Origin: an uncultured Eubacteriales bacterium | GTDB lineage: Bacteria; Bacillota; Clostridia; Peptostreptococcales; Anaerovoracaceae | Direction: 5' to 3' | Assembly: GCA_900542245.1 (NCBI GenBank) | Contig: UQMQ01000017.1 | Location: forward strand, 1-23,646 | Length of the DNA stretch: 23,646 nt | Part shown: positions 8,505 through 15,366 of the stretch, in pieces | Layout of the letters: every line of letters starts with the position of its first letter | Position numbering within the stretch: position 1 is the first letter of the stretch | Position numbers and translations under genes: made by a program | Notes under the pieces: model-generated | Told to the model about the DNA's origin: nothing | The model's input: only the letters and a program-made list of their open reading frames with translations | Databases searched by the model: none

Positions 8505-8678
8505 TTATTTCTCCTTTCTTGCCTTGATAAGTCCGATCACTAAGAGGACAGCGATGACGCCGAGGGCCACGTTTTCGCCGATTTTGCCGAAGCCTGCACC
8601 TACGGCGTCTGCCGCCCATAGAATCAGACAAAAGCCGAATAGGACGGCTATGACAATGCCAATGCTTGTTTTGTTCAT
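8505..8678 (-). CDS. 57-residue two-helix membrane protein
   Basis: I do not recognise this small protein. Starting at 8678, about 10 nt after an AGGTGG site, it has a hydrophobic helix at about residues 5-25, a short glycine-rich loop (AVGAGFGKIGENVA) and a second helix at about 34-50, and ends in the basic tail KARKEK. That predicts a helical hairpin in the membrane with both ends in the cytoplasm. It is the first gene of the minus-strand group and stops 7 nt before the M16 peptidase, so they are probably cotranscribed and perhaps functionally linked. The frame extends 51 nt further upstream without a ribosome site. Confidence 0.65.
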   Translation of the reverse strand: MNKTSIGIVIAVLFGFCLILWAADAVGAGFGKIGENVALGVIAVLLVIGLIKARKEK

Positions 8679-8717
8679 AATAGGAAAACCACCTGTGTTG
8701 CGTTTGGAGTCGAGTGA

Positions 8718-8739
8718 CACTGCGGTCATTATCGCAGTG
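8718..8739. repeat. perfect 7-bp hairpin in the divergent intergenic region
   Basis: CACTGCG (8718-8724) and CGCAGTG (8733-8739) form a perfect stem with an 8-nt loop. No T run follows on either strand, so it is not an ordinary terminator. It lies in the leader of the minus-strand operon, upstream of the 57-residue protein gene. Confidence 0.6.
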
Positions 8740-8746
8740 CCAAGAA

Positions 8747-8856
8747 CATTGTACGACTTGTTCCTAGCCAGCCATCGCTGGGGAACAAAAGCACAAGGTC
8801 TGTTTTGCCATTCAAACTTCGCTTACGCTCGTTTTCATGGAACAGAACCATTGTAC
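8747..8856. repeat. 94-bp structured segment between 8-bp direct repeats
   Basis: The octamer CATTGTAC occurs at 8747-8754 and again at 8849-8856 in the same orientation. The 94 bp between them begin GACTTGTTCC and end with the complement of GTTCTGTTCC, an imperfect terminal inverted repeat (7 of 10). Inside is a strong interrupted hairpin: TTGTTCC (8758-8764) with GGAACAA (8782-8788), continued by CCAGC and GCTGG around a CATC loop. A second imperfect pairing joins 8798-8812 with 8837-8850. The layout is that of a small non-autonomous mobile element with a target duplication, but only one copy is visible, so this is inference. Confidence 0.45.
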
Positions 8857-8857
8857 C

Positions 8858-8883
8858 ACAATTTGCTCCGGTTGCATATATTA
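8858..8883 (+). promoter_or_regulatory. candidate late-sporulation (SigK-like) promoter
   Basis: CATATATTA (8875-8883) fits the SigK -10 pattern CATANNNTA exactly. An AC dinucleotide lies 15 nt (8858-8859) or 18 nt (8855-8856) upstream, near the usual 16-17. No good SigA boxes are seen in front of the Cys-rich gene at 8922, about 40 nt downstream. The short motif could occur by chance. Confidence 0.3.
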
Positions 8884-8921
8884 AGAATGAAAGATATTGA
8901 ACTATTTAAGGAGGTAATTTT

Positions 8922-9983
8922 ATGAGCTGCTTTGGTGGAAGAGTATCCCAAGACCTCTATCAAAATTGCTGTAATGCCAATGTCCTCTGTGAGTTTGACG
9001 GTGATATGAGCCGTGTCGTTTCCGAACCGATCTATGTGCAGAAAGTGTACGATGCCGTTCTTGTGCATCTGCAGGGCATGAAAACGGTTCAGAATCAAAG
9101 CTTTGTGCCGGCGCTCCCATGTGGACATCGTGTCAAAAGAGTCATAGATATCAGATGCAGACGGAGCTTTAACCCGCAAAATGTAGATGATCCTACGAAC
9201 CTCAAACTGGATGTGAACACCTCGATCTCCGGGGCGACCTTCCTCAAAAACGCGTCCGGCGACGAACTGACCGTTGTTGGCGCAGACGGAAACTTTTCGG
9301 AAAAACTGCTGTACGCAGAGACCGGCGAATGTGATGATAAATGTATGGGTACCCCGATCTTCGGGACGCAGAACATCAGCATCACAGGCAATGTCATCAT
9401 CGAGCTGGATCTGCTGCTTGCCGACAGCTGCGGCATCGAATCCGTATTTACAGTCGCGACCACAGTCAATGTGGCAAACGCCTGCCAGCCTCTGGTACTT
9501 ACAAACTTCTTTGAGATCTGCATGCCGTCAACGACGGATACCGCATTCCTGCCGCGTTTTACGGAGTTCTGCAATTCCGCCTGCGAGGCGCGTCTTGCTA
9601 CCAACAACTGCGGCAGAGACCTGACGATCGATGCAGATGGGCAAGTCACCGCTAACCTCATCATCGCGCTGTGTATCAGCTGCGAAAAGAAAATCGTCGT
9701 TCCGGTGCAGCTCTGTGTGCTCTCGACCGGCTTCGTAACAGTGGAATCGCAGCAGAACGCGATCTGTACGACTTTCCCGAGTCTGTTCCCGAAACAGATC
9801 AAGCCGTCTGACACATTGGAGAACTGCGGCGCAGTGTCCGGCGATACAGATGCGGACGACATCTGCAAACCATGTGATCCATGCTGTGATCCTTGCAGAC
9901 CGCAGCCGGATCCTTGCAGACCGCAACCGGATTCTTGCAGCTGCGGCGAGCATCATCACAAACGTCCGCAGCCGAGAAGATAA
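8922..9983 (+). CDS. Cys-rich protein, probably spore coat or surface structural
   Basis: This 353-residue protein follows an excellent AAGGAGG site. It has no signal peptide or membrane helix. The body is rich in beta-favouring stretches and about twenty-odd spaced cysteines (for example YQNCCNANVLCEF, TGECDDKCMG, FCNSACEARLATNNCGRDLT). The C-terminal tail from about residue 306 is low-complexity, with CDPCCDPC and two copies of CRPQPD followed by a HHH-containing, Arg/Pro-rich end, a composition seen in cross-linked or metal-binding coat and exosporium proteins of spore formers. I recall similar clostridial proteins annotated as hypothetical but cannot confirm a family. It is monocistronic, with a terminator at 10012-10045 and a possible SigK-type promoter. 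Confidence 0.75.
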   Translation: MSCFGGRVSQDLYQNCCNANVLCEFDGDMSRVVSEPIYVQKVYDAVLVHLQGMKTVQNQSFVPALPCGHRVKRVIDIRCRRSFNPQNVDDPTNLKLDVNTSISGATFLKNASGDELTVVGADGNFSEKLLYAETGECDDKCMGTPIFGTQNISITGNVIIELDLLLADSCGIESVFTVATTVNVANACQPLVLTNFFEICMPSTTDTAFLPRFTEFCNSACEARLATNNCGRDLTIDADGQVTANLIIALCISCEKKIVVPVQLCVLSTGFVTVESQQNAICTTFPSLFPKQIKPSDTLENCGAVSGDTDADDICKPCDPCCDPCRPQPDPCRPQPDSCSCGEHHHKRPQPRR

Positions 9984-10011
9984 GGCACATTCGATACAGT
10001 CTTGCTTTGCT

Positions 10012-10045
10012 ATACCGCTCCGACTTCGGGGCGGTAAGTTTTTGA
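10012..10045 (+). terminator. rho-independent terminator after the Cys-rich gene
   Basis: ACCGCTCC (about 10014-10021) pairs with GGGGCGGT (10028-10035), including one T-G wobble, around a GACTTC loop. AAGTTTTTG follows as the U tract. It lies about 30 nt after the stop codon. Confidence 0.85.
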
Positions 10046-10051
10046 TTGTGT

Positions 10052-10138
10052 ACAAAAGCACCTTGCGAAGCGGCGCTCATAGGTGAGCGCCATGTGCGCA
10101 TAGAAATCTCTGATTTCGTTATGCGCACTTTTGTCCTA
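10052..10138 (-). repeat. 87-bp double-hairpin repeat, copy A
   Basis: This sequence matches 16902-16988 in inverted orientation at 83 of 87 positions. In the minus-strand reading it begins TAGGACAAAAGTGCGCAT. It contains a first hairpin (8-bp stem GTGCGCAT/ATGCGCAC with inner GAAATC/GATTTC) and a second hairpin (TGGCGCTCA/TGAGCGCCG with a 4-nt loop). The ends carry related ACAAAAG motifs in opposite orientation. It has no coding capacity of its own. Its form suggests a REP- or MITE-like dispersed element. Here it sits between the Cys-rich gene's terminator and the TAXI operon promoter. Confidence 0.85.
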
Positions 10139-10269
10139 GTAGGAAATCGTTCTGCACGATAGCTCCGAAATCACAGTGAAAATAAACAGTTGTCCTGCGC
10201 AAAACATGTCGAAGTTCTTTTTTTAGTACATACTTTTATAAAAATTGTTCAAAAAATGTTTCTTTTTTC

Positions 10270-10298
10270 TTTACATTTGTATACCGGTATGCTATCAT
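10270..10298 (+). promoter_or_regulatory. SigA promoter of the TAXI operon with spacer palindrome
   Basis: TTTACA (10270-10275) and TATCAT (10293-10298) are 17 nt apart, with TGC just before the -10 as an extended element. The spacer contains the perfect palindrome ATACCGGTAT (10281-10290), which is well placed to be an operator for a dimeric repressor. A second inverted repeat, TAAGT with ACTTA (10309-10313 and 10319-10323), lies at the start of the leader. Confidence 0.8.
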
Positions 10299-10360
10299 GA
10301 TAAAGTACTAAGTCGAAAACTTAACAATAAAAAACGATAGGAATATTAATGGAGGAAATT

Positions 10361-11356
10361 ATGAAAAAGAATTTATCAAAGATTTTATCTCTGATGCTGA
10401 TCGCAGTCATGATCTTCACATTTGCAGCCTGCGGCAGCAATGGTAATTCCGGCGACGCGGAAGGTCCTGTATCCTTAAGCATCGCAACAGGCGGTACTTC
10501 CGGTACCTACTACGGCTACTGCGGTATCATCGCACAGGTGTTCAATCAGGAGCTCGGTGACACGATGAACCTCTCGGCTGTTTCCACCGGTGCATCCATG
10601 GCAAATATCCAGCAGATGCAGGTCGGAGCAAGCCAGATCGCGATCGTACAGAATGACGTTATGGACTATGCGTACAACGCAACGGACCTTTTCGAAGGAC
10701 AGGACCCGTACACCGACTTCTCCACGATCATGGTATGCTATCCGGAGACTATCCAGATTATCGCACAGAAGGACATTACTTCGATCGACCAGTTAAAAGG
10801 CAAGCGCGTATCCACCGGTGACGCAGGTTCCGGTGTAGAATTCAACGCACGTCAGATCCTGGCTGCTTACGGTCTGGACATCGATGCCGATATCGTTAAG
10901 AACAGTCAGTCCTTCGCGGACTCCGCTGACGCACTGAAGAACGGTCAGATTGATGCCGCTTTCGTTGTTGCAGGCGCACCGACAACCGCAGTTACGGAGC
11001 TTGCTGCAAGCGGCTACAAGTTCAATCTACTCGAAGTAGACGCTGAGCATGCAGAACAGTTAAAATCCCAGTACGGTTTCTATACGGACATCACCGTTCC
11101 TGCCGGTACCTATACGCCGGTTGACAAGGACGTCAAGACGGTTGCCGTTATGGCGACTCTGGCATGCAGAAACGATGTGCCGACAGAAGTCGTATACGAG
11201 TTCACAAAAGGCATGTTTGAGCTGAAGGACAAGCTCGGTGCTGCCGGTTTCAAGGACAAATTCGATCTGGTCGACCAGACCACAGCAGTAACCGGTTCCA
11301 CCGTTCCGTTCCACCCGGGCGCTGAACAGTACTTCAAGGAAATCGGTGCAATGTAA
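10361..11356 (+). CDS. TAXI-family TRAP transporter solute-binding lipoprotein
   Basis: This 331-residue protein is the extracytoplasmic receptor of a TAXI-type TRAP transporter, which uses ion gradients to import organic acids. The N-terminus is a lipoprotein signal: a basic start (MKKNLSK), a hydrophobic helix and the lipobox FAAC with Cys24 as the lipidation site. The mature protein begins with the family's SIATGGTSGTYYGYCG segment and has GKRVSTGDAGSGVEFNARQIL and the C-terminal HPGAEQYFKEIG ending. The start at 10361 is chosen because the ATG at 10349 lies in the GGAGG ribosome site itself. It heads an operon with DUF1850 and permease genes. The ligand is not readable; glutamate, dicarboxylates or 2-oxoacids are typical. 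Confidence 0.95.
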   Translation: MKKNLSKILSLMLIAVMIFTFAACGSNGNSGDAEGPVSLSIATGGTSGTYYGYCGIIAQVFNQELGDTMNLSAVSTGASMANIQQMQVGASQIAIVQNDVMDYAYNATDLFEGQDPYTDFSTIMVCYPETIQIIAQKDITSIDQLKGKRVSTGDAGSGVEFNARQILAAYGLDIDADIVKNSQSFADSADALKNGQIDAAFVVAGAPTTAVTELAASGYKFNLLEVDAEHAEQLKSQYGFYTDITVPAGTYTPVDKDVKTVAVMATLACRNDVPTEVVYEFTKGMFELKDKLGAAGFKDKFDLVDQTTAVTGSTVPFHPGAEQYFKEIGAM

Positions 11357-11371
11357 GCATCTTCGTGATTC

Positions 11372-11860
11372 ATGAAAGCATTGCAATCTAAAAAGCTTTT
11401 GATCATCATAACCGTAGTGCTCCTATGCGCTGCGGTTATCGTTGTAATCATGGCGAAAAAAAATTCTAACGAAACCTTAACGATCACTGACGTTGAGTCC
11501 GGCAAAGAATATGCCGCGCTCACCCTTCCCGCAAACCGGGAATTCTCGATCACCTTTATACACTCGGTCAACAAATCTCCCGTCACCGATGTTTATATCG
11601 CCAAAGACGACGAGATCTACCTCGACCGCACGCTGTATTACGGATTCGGCGCCGGTGTCCCGACGACCATCTCCGAAGGTCAGCACTTTGCTTACGGTGA
11701 AAACGGCGAAATGATCATCTCCGGCTATGATATGTACATTCCCGACCTGATCTACGTAGTCGGTACGGTTTCGGATCATGTGCTTGCCATCGGCGAGGAC
11801 GAGATCAGTCTGCGCGATCTGTGCGGCCGCAACGCCAAGGTTCGGCTGGCTGTTCGCTGA
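11372..11860 (+). CDS. DUF1850 membrane-anchored accessory protein
   Basis: This 162-residue protein matches the DUF1850 family, which accompanies TAXI-type TRAP systems. It has one N-terminal membrane helix (about 8-27) and an extracytoplasmic beta-rich domain with the family's FSITFIHSVNKSPVTDVY segment, the GFGAGVPTT motif and a late VLAIGEDEISL stretch. Its position between receptor and permease genes is the family's usual place and suggests a helper role in assembly or substrate delivery, though no function is established. It starts 15 nt after the receptor stop with no clear ribosome site, so its translation may depend on the gene before it. Confidence 0.88.
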   Translation: MKALQSKKLLIIITVVLLCAAVIVVIMAKKNSNETLTITDVESGKEYAALTLPANREFSITFIHSVNKSPVTDVYIAKDDEIYLDRTLYYGFGAGVPTTISEGQHFAYGENGEMIISGYDMYIPDLIYVVGTVSDHVLAIGEDEISLRDLCGRNAKVRLAVR

Positions 11861-11897
11861 CAAATTTTCTATCCCCTGCTTGAAAGGAGTATGCAAT

Positions 11898-13892
11898 TTG
11901 ACATTTTTGAAGAAACAAAAAGAAGAACCGATTCAGGATACCCCTACACCTGAAACCGCTTCCGGCACGACCAAGTTCGACGAAGAGCTCACAATGGAGG
12001 AAATGGAAGCCAAAGTCCAGGAGGTCATGGAAAAATATGACCGCGAATCCAATACCCGTAAATGGGTCGGACTTCCGAACGCCGTCATCCGTTACTTAAT
12101 GGTTGCTTTCGCGATCTATTGCGTATTGATCAACTTCCTGTTCAACTGGGAAACAAGAATCGAAAGAGCTTCTTTCGTCGGATGCATCGTCGTATTCATC
12201 TTCCTCTTGTTCCCGGCCAGAAAGAATGCCGCAAAAAAACAGAACTACGTACCATGGTATGATGTGCTGCTGGCGATCGCGGGCGGCGTTTCCTACTTCT
12301 ATTTCGTCTTTAACTGCACGAAAATCATCAATCAAGGCATCATGATCGGTACCACTGAAATGATCTTCGGCATTATTGGTATCCTGGTGACCCTCGAAGC
12401 CTGCAGACGTTCTGTCGGTTTTCCGATCGTCATCGTAGCTTCTGTATTCATCATTTACGCGATGACCCAGCGGACACTGCTTCTGAATGTATATAACCTC
12501 TTTTACACGACAGAGGGTGTCATCGGTACCCCGATCCGGGCCTGCTCGACCTTCATTGTACTGTTCGTTATGTTCGGCAGCTTCTTAGGAAAAACCGGCA
12601 TCACGGACTTCTTCATCGAGCTGGCGAATTCCATCGCGGGCAGTTCTGACGGCGGTCCTGCGAAGGTCGCGGTCATCTCCTCTGCCCTCTGCGGTATGGT
12701 TTCCGGCTCCTCGGTCGGCAATACCGTTACTACAGGTGCGATCACCATTCCAATGATGAAACGAACCGGTTACAAACCGGAATTCGCAGGCGCGGTAGAA
12801 GCGGCTGCATCTACCGGCGGACAGATCATGCCGCCGATCATGGGCGCTGCTGCCTTCCTGATGGCAGAATACGCAAGTACGCCTTACAGCACGATTGCGG
12901 TCAAAGCGATCATCCCGGCCTTCCTGTATTTTTCCGGTGTATTCATCGCAGTCCACCTGGAAGCAAAGAAAACCGGGCTGAAGGGACTCTCCAAAGAGCA
13001 TCTGCCAAAATTCTTCCAGACCCTGTTCACCAAGGGCTATCTGCTCGTTCCGCTGATCGCACTGGTCATCTTCATTCTCAAGACGACCATGGCGATGGCC
13101 GCTATCATCGGTACGCTTCTGGCTATCGTAGTCAGCCTGTTCCGCAAGGAAACGCGCATCACACCGAGCAAATTCTTTGATGCGCTGCAGGATACTGCAA
13201 AGAGCACCTTGACCGTAGGCGCCGCTTGCGCGGTTGCCGGTATGATCGCCTGCGTCATCACAACGACAGGTATCGGTACCAAACTGATTTCCGCGATTGT
13301 CGGACTGGCGGGCGGCAATTTGTTTATCGCGATGTTCTTGACCATGGTGACCTGCATCATCCTCGGCATGGGCGTTCCGACCACCGCAAACTATGTCATT
13401 ATGGCGACAACCTGCGCGCCGATCCTGATGCAGATGAATATGCCGGTACTCTGCGCGCACATGTTCGTATTCTACTTCGGTATCGTTGCCGATATCACGC
13501 CTCCGGTTGCGCTGGCAGCCTACGCAGGCAGTGCGATCGCGGGCTCCAGACCGATGAAAACGGCACTTAACGCGACCTCGCTGGCAATCGCAGCCTTCAT
13601 TGTACCATATTGCTTCGGTTTGAATCCTGCCCTTCTGCTGATTGATCTCACAAGCCCGCTGCAGGGCGTACAGGTCATCTGCACCGCCTTCATCGGCGTC
13701 TTCGGCGTTGCCGCGGGACTCAGAGGCTATGCCTTTGACCACATGAACTGGCCGCTGCGCGTTGCGAGTATCGCCGGCGGACTGCTGCTGATCGACCCGG
13801 GCGCTGTCACCGACCTGATCGGTATCGCCATCGTACTCGGCATCTGCGTTTTCCAGGAAATCACCAAGAGACGCAGAAATGCAGCCGCGTAG
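11898..13892 (+). CDS. TAXI-type TRAP transporter permease, fused 4TM-12TM subunit
   Basis: This is the membrane pump of the TRAP system, with the small and large membrane subunits fused. The start is a TTG at 11898, 8 nt after AAAGGAG; the frame is open to an ATG at 11778, but that would overlap the DUF1850 gene by 83 nt and add 40 unrelated residues. The 664-residue product has a charged, helical cytoplasmic N-terminus (1-58), then many membrane helices. Conserved large-subunit segments include SGSSVGNTVTTGAITIPMMKR, AAASTGGQIMPPIMGAAAFLM and LGMGVPTTANYVIMATTCAP, plus DITPPVALAAYAGSAIAG. It closes the operon, followed by a terminator at 13921-13954. Confidence 0.95.
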   Translation: MTFLKKQKEEPIQDTPTPETASGTTKFDEELTMEEMEAKVQEVMEKYDRESNTRKWVGLPNAVIRYLMVAFAIYCVLINFLFNWETRIERASFVGCIVVFIFLLFPARKNAAKKQNYVPWYDVLLAIAGGVSYFYFVFNCTKIINQGIMIGTTEMIFGIIGILVTLEACRRSVGFPIVIVASVFIIYAMTQRTLLLNVYNLFYTTEGVIGTPIRACSTFIVLFVMFGSFLGKTGITDFFIELANSIAGSSDGGPAKVAVISSALCGMVSGSSVGNTVTTGAITIPMMKRTGYKPEFAGAVEAAASTGGQIMPPIMGAAAFLMAEYASTPYSTIAVKAIIPAFLYFSGVFIAVHLEAKKTGLKGLSKEHLPKFFQTLFTKGYLLVPLIALVIFILKTTMAMAAIIGTLLAIVVSLFRKETRITPSKFFDALQDTAKSTLTVGAACAVAGMIACVITTTGIGTKLISAIVGLAGGNLFIAMFLTMVTCIILGMGVPTTANYVIMATTCAPILMQMNMPVLCAHMFVFYFGIVADITPPVALAAYAGSAIAGSRPMKTALNATSLAIAAFIVPYCFGLNPALLLIDLTSPLQGVQVICTAFIGVFGVAAGLRGYAFDHMNWPLRVASIAGGLLLIDPGAVTDLIGIAIVLGICVFQEITKRRRNAAA

Positions 13893-13920
13893 CACATAAT
13901 GAAACGTTACAACCAATGTA

Positions 13921-13954
13921 AAACCCCTGACTGTTTCCTCGCTGTCAGGGGTTT
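13921..13954. terminator. bidirectional terminator between TAXI and kor operons
   Basis: AAACCCCTGAC (13921-13931) pairs perfectly over 11 bp with GTCAGGGGTTT (13944-13954) around a 12-nt loop. The A-rich and T-rich flanks give a U tract in both directions. It separates two convergent operons ending at 13892 and 13987 and probably serves both. Confidence 0.88.
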
Positions 13955-13986
13955 CGTATATGTCATATCTTATTTGTTTCCATGCT

Positions 13987-14544
13987 TTAGGAAGCCTGCT
14001 CCTCTAAGGCTTCTTTTGCCAGCTGTGCGCCCAGATGCAATGCCTTGATATTCTTCTCTTCGGTGCCCTTCGGGATATGGTTGAGGACCGCTTCTTCCAG
14101 CGAGGCTTCGGACGCGATCTGCATGATCTCATTGACTGCGCCGACCGAAATGATATTGGCTGCCATCGGATTCTTGATGACCTCGACCGCGGAGTTCAGA
14201 ATCGGCAGGCTGATCACCTGATGATGTGCTTTGACCTCCTCCGGTACCGTTATGCCGCTGTCCACCACGACAACCGACTGATCCTGCAGAGATCCGACAT
14301 ATTTATCTAAAGATGCTTGCGTTAAAGATAAGAGCAGATTTGGAAGAACCACCTTGGTATAGGTGATTGGTTTCTCATCGATGATGCACTCTGCCTTGCA
14401 GAGACCGCCTCTGGCCTCCGGGCCGTAAGACTGCGACTGCACCGCCTGCAGCTTATCCGCGTAAGCTGCCTCTGCCAGAATGATCGTCGCCATGATGACA
14501 CCCTGTCCGCCGGAGCCTGTAAATCTCAATTCTGCCTTTTTCAT
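13987..14544 (-). CDS. korC: 2-oxoacid:ferredoxin oxidoreductase, gamma subunit
   Basis: This 185-residue protein is the gamma subunit of a CoA-acylating 2-oxoacid:ferredoxin oxidoreductase. The N-terminus LRFTGSGGQGVIMATIILAEAA (starting near residue 6) is the hallmark glycine loop of the family, and SYGPEARGGLCKAECIID is the second conserved block. It has no cofactor motif of its own, as expected, since gamma helps bind CoA and complete the catalytic module. The start overlaps the beta-subunit stop by 4 nt. It is the last gene of the ferredoxin-alpha-beta-gamma operon. Specificity for 2-oxoglutarate is likely from the gene order but not proven. Confidence 0.92.
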   Translation of the reverse strand: MKKAELRFTGSGGQGVIMATIILAEAAYADKLQAVQSQSYGPEARGGLCKAECIIDEKPITYTKVVLPNLLLSLTQASLDKYVGSLQDQSVVVVDSGITVPEEVKAHHQVISLPILNSAVEVIKNPMAANIISVGAVNEIMQIASEASLEEAVLNHIPKGTEEKNIKALHLGAQLAKEALEEQAS

Positions 14545-15365
14545 TCCTTGTCACCTCCGCATTTGTGGATAATCTCCATGTACATGTCTGTATATTCCGG
14601 TTTTTCACAGCGGGACATTTCACCGATGATAACTTTGCCTTCGAGTTCCTCCGGTGTCATCTTCGCTGCCTTGGCGATATCGATGCAGTGATCCTTCTGC
14701 CAGTTGTACATATCGACCGCACTGCCCTTCTTATTCTTACGCCCGTAATAGGTCGGACAAACGCTCAGACCCTCGATCACAGAGAAGCCCTTATGCTTGA
14801 TGCCGTTTTCGATTAATCGTATCATCTGCGGCACATGGAAAGCACTGCCTCTGGCGGTATAGGTCGCGCCGGCAGCCTCTGCCAGCTTCGGAATGTCAAA
14901 GTTATAGTCGATATTGCCGTAAGGCGCGGTCGTTCCTTTTTCACCGTGCGGCGTGGTCGGAGAATACTGTCCGCCGGTCATACCATAGATATTATTATTA
15001 AATACGATGACCGTCAGATCGATGTTTCTTCTGCATGCGTGGATCAGATGGTTGCCGCCGATTGCGGTCGCGTCACCATCGCCGGTAATGACGATCACGT
15101 GCAGCTCCGGATTTGCAAGCTTCACACCGGTCGCAAACGCGATCGCTCTGCCATGCGTGGTATGCAGGGTATTATAGTTCATATAACCCGCTGCTCTGGA
15201 TGAGCAACCGATACCGGAAACAATCACGACCTTATCCGGATCCAACTCGCAGTTTTCAATCGCCTGCGCGACGTCACGCATCAGAATGCCGTGTCCGCAG
15301 CCCGGGCACCAGATGTGTGGCAGACGATTTACACGCATTGTTTTTTCAATCAATTGACTCGGCAT
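14541..15365 (-). CDS. korB: 2-oxoacid:ferredoxin oxidoreductase, beta subunit (thiamine-binding)
   Basis: The beta subunit holds thiamine diphosphate, where the 2-oxoacid is decarboxylated. The 274-residue protein shows the N-terminal CPGCGHGIL block (about 20-28), the VSGIGCSSRAAGYMNYNTLH segment, and the thiamine/Mg motif ITGDGDATAIGGNHLIHA followed by VIVFNNNIYGMTGGQYSPTTP. The start at 15365 follows AAGGAGG by 9 nt; its ribosome site lies inside the end of the alpha gene, and the alpha stop is just 1 nt upstream of this ATG. The open frame extends 57 nt higher without family similarity. A separate beta subunit with 4Fe-4S ferredoxin partner matches the KorABCD arrangement. Confidence 0.94.
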   Translation of the reverse strand: MPSQLIEKTMRVNRLPHIWCPGCGHGILMRDVAQAIENCELDPDKVVIVSGIGCSSRAAGYMNYNTLHTTHGRAIAFATGVKLANPELHVIVITGDGDATAIGGNHLIHACRRNIDLTVIVFNNNIYGMTGGQYSPTTPHGEKGTTAPYGNIDYNFDIPKLAEAAGATYTARGSAFHVPQMIRLIENGIKHKGFSVIEGLSVCPTYYGRKNKKGSAVDMYNWQKDHCIDIAKAAKMTPEELEGKVIIGEMSRCEKPEYTDMYMEIIHKCGGDKE

Positions 15366-15366
15366 A

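Noticed and set aside
8747..8856. Possible third member of the 87-bp repeat family
   Set aside because: It shares an AACAAAAGCAC stretch with one end of the repeat, but the hairpins and remaining sequence differ, so it is treated as separate.
9095..9868. Minus-strand ORF of 257 residues antisense to the Cys-rich gene
   Set aside because: The plus-strand protein has a strong ribosome site and coherent composition; the antisense frame is a codon-bias shadow with no start signal.
9799..10128. ORF reading into repeat copy A, with a similar frame in repeat copy B
   Set aside because: The shared peptide stretch results from the repeated DNA itself. The frames diverge at the repeat ends and have no ribosome site.
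12585..13916. Minus-strand ORF of 443 residues
   Set aside because: It is antisense to the TRAP permease; its product is an implausible mix rich in Asp, Arg, Gln and His, a typical mirror of a hydrophobic protein's codons.
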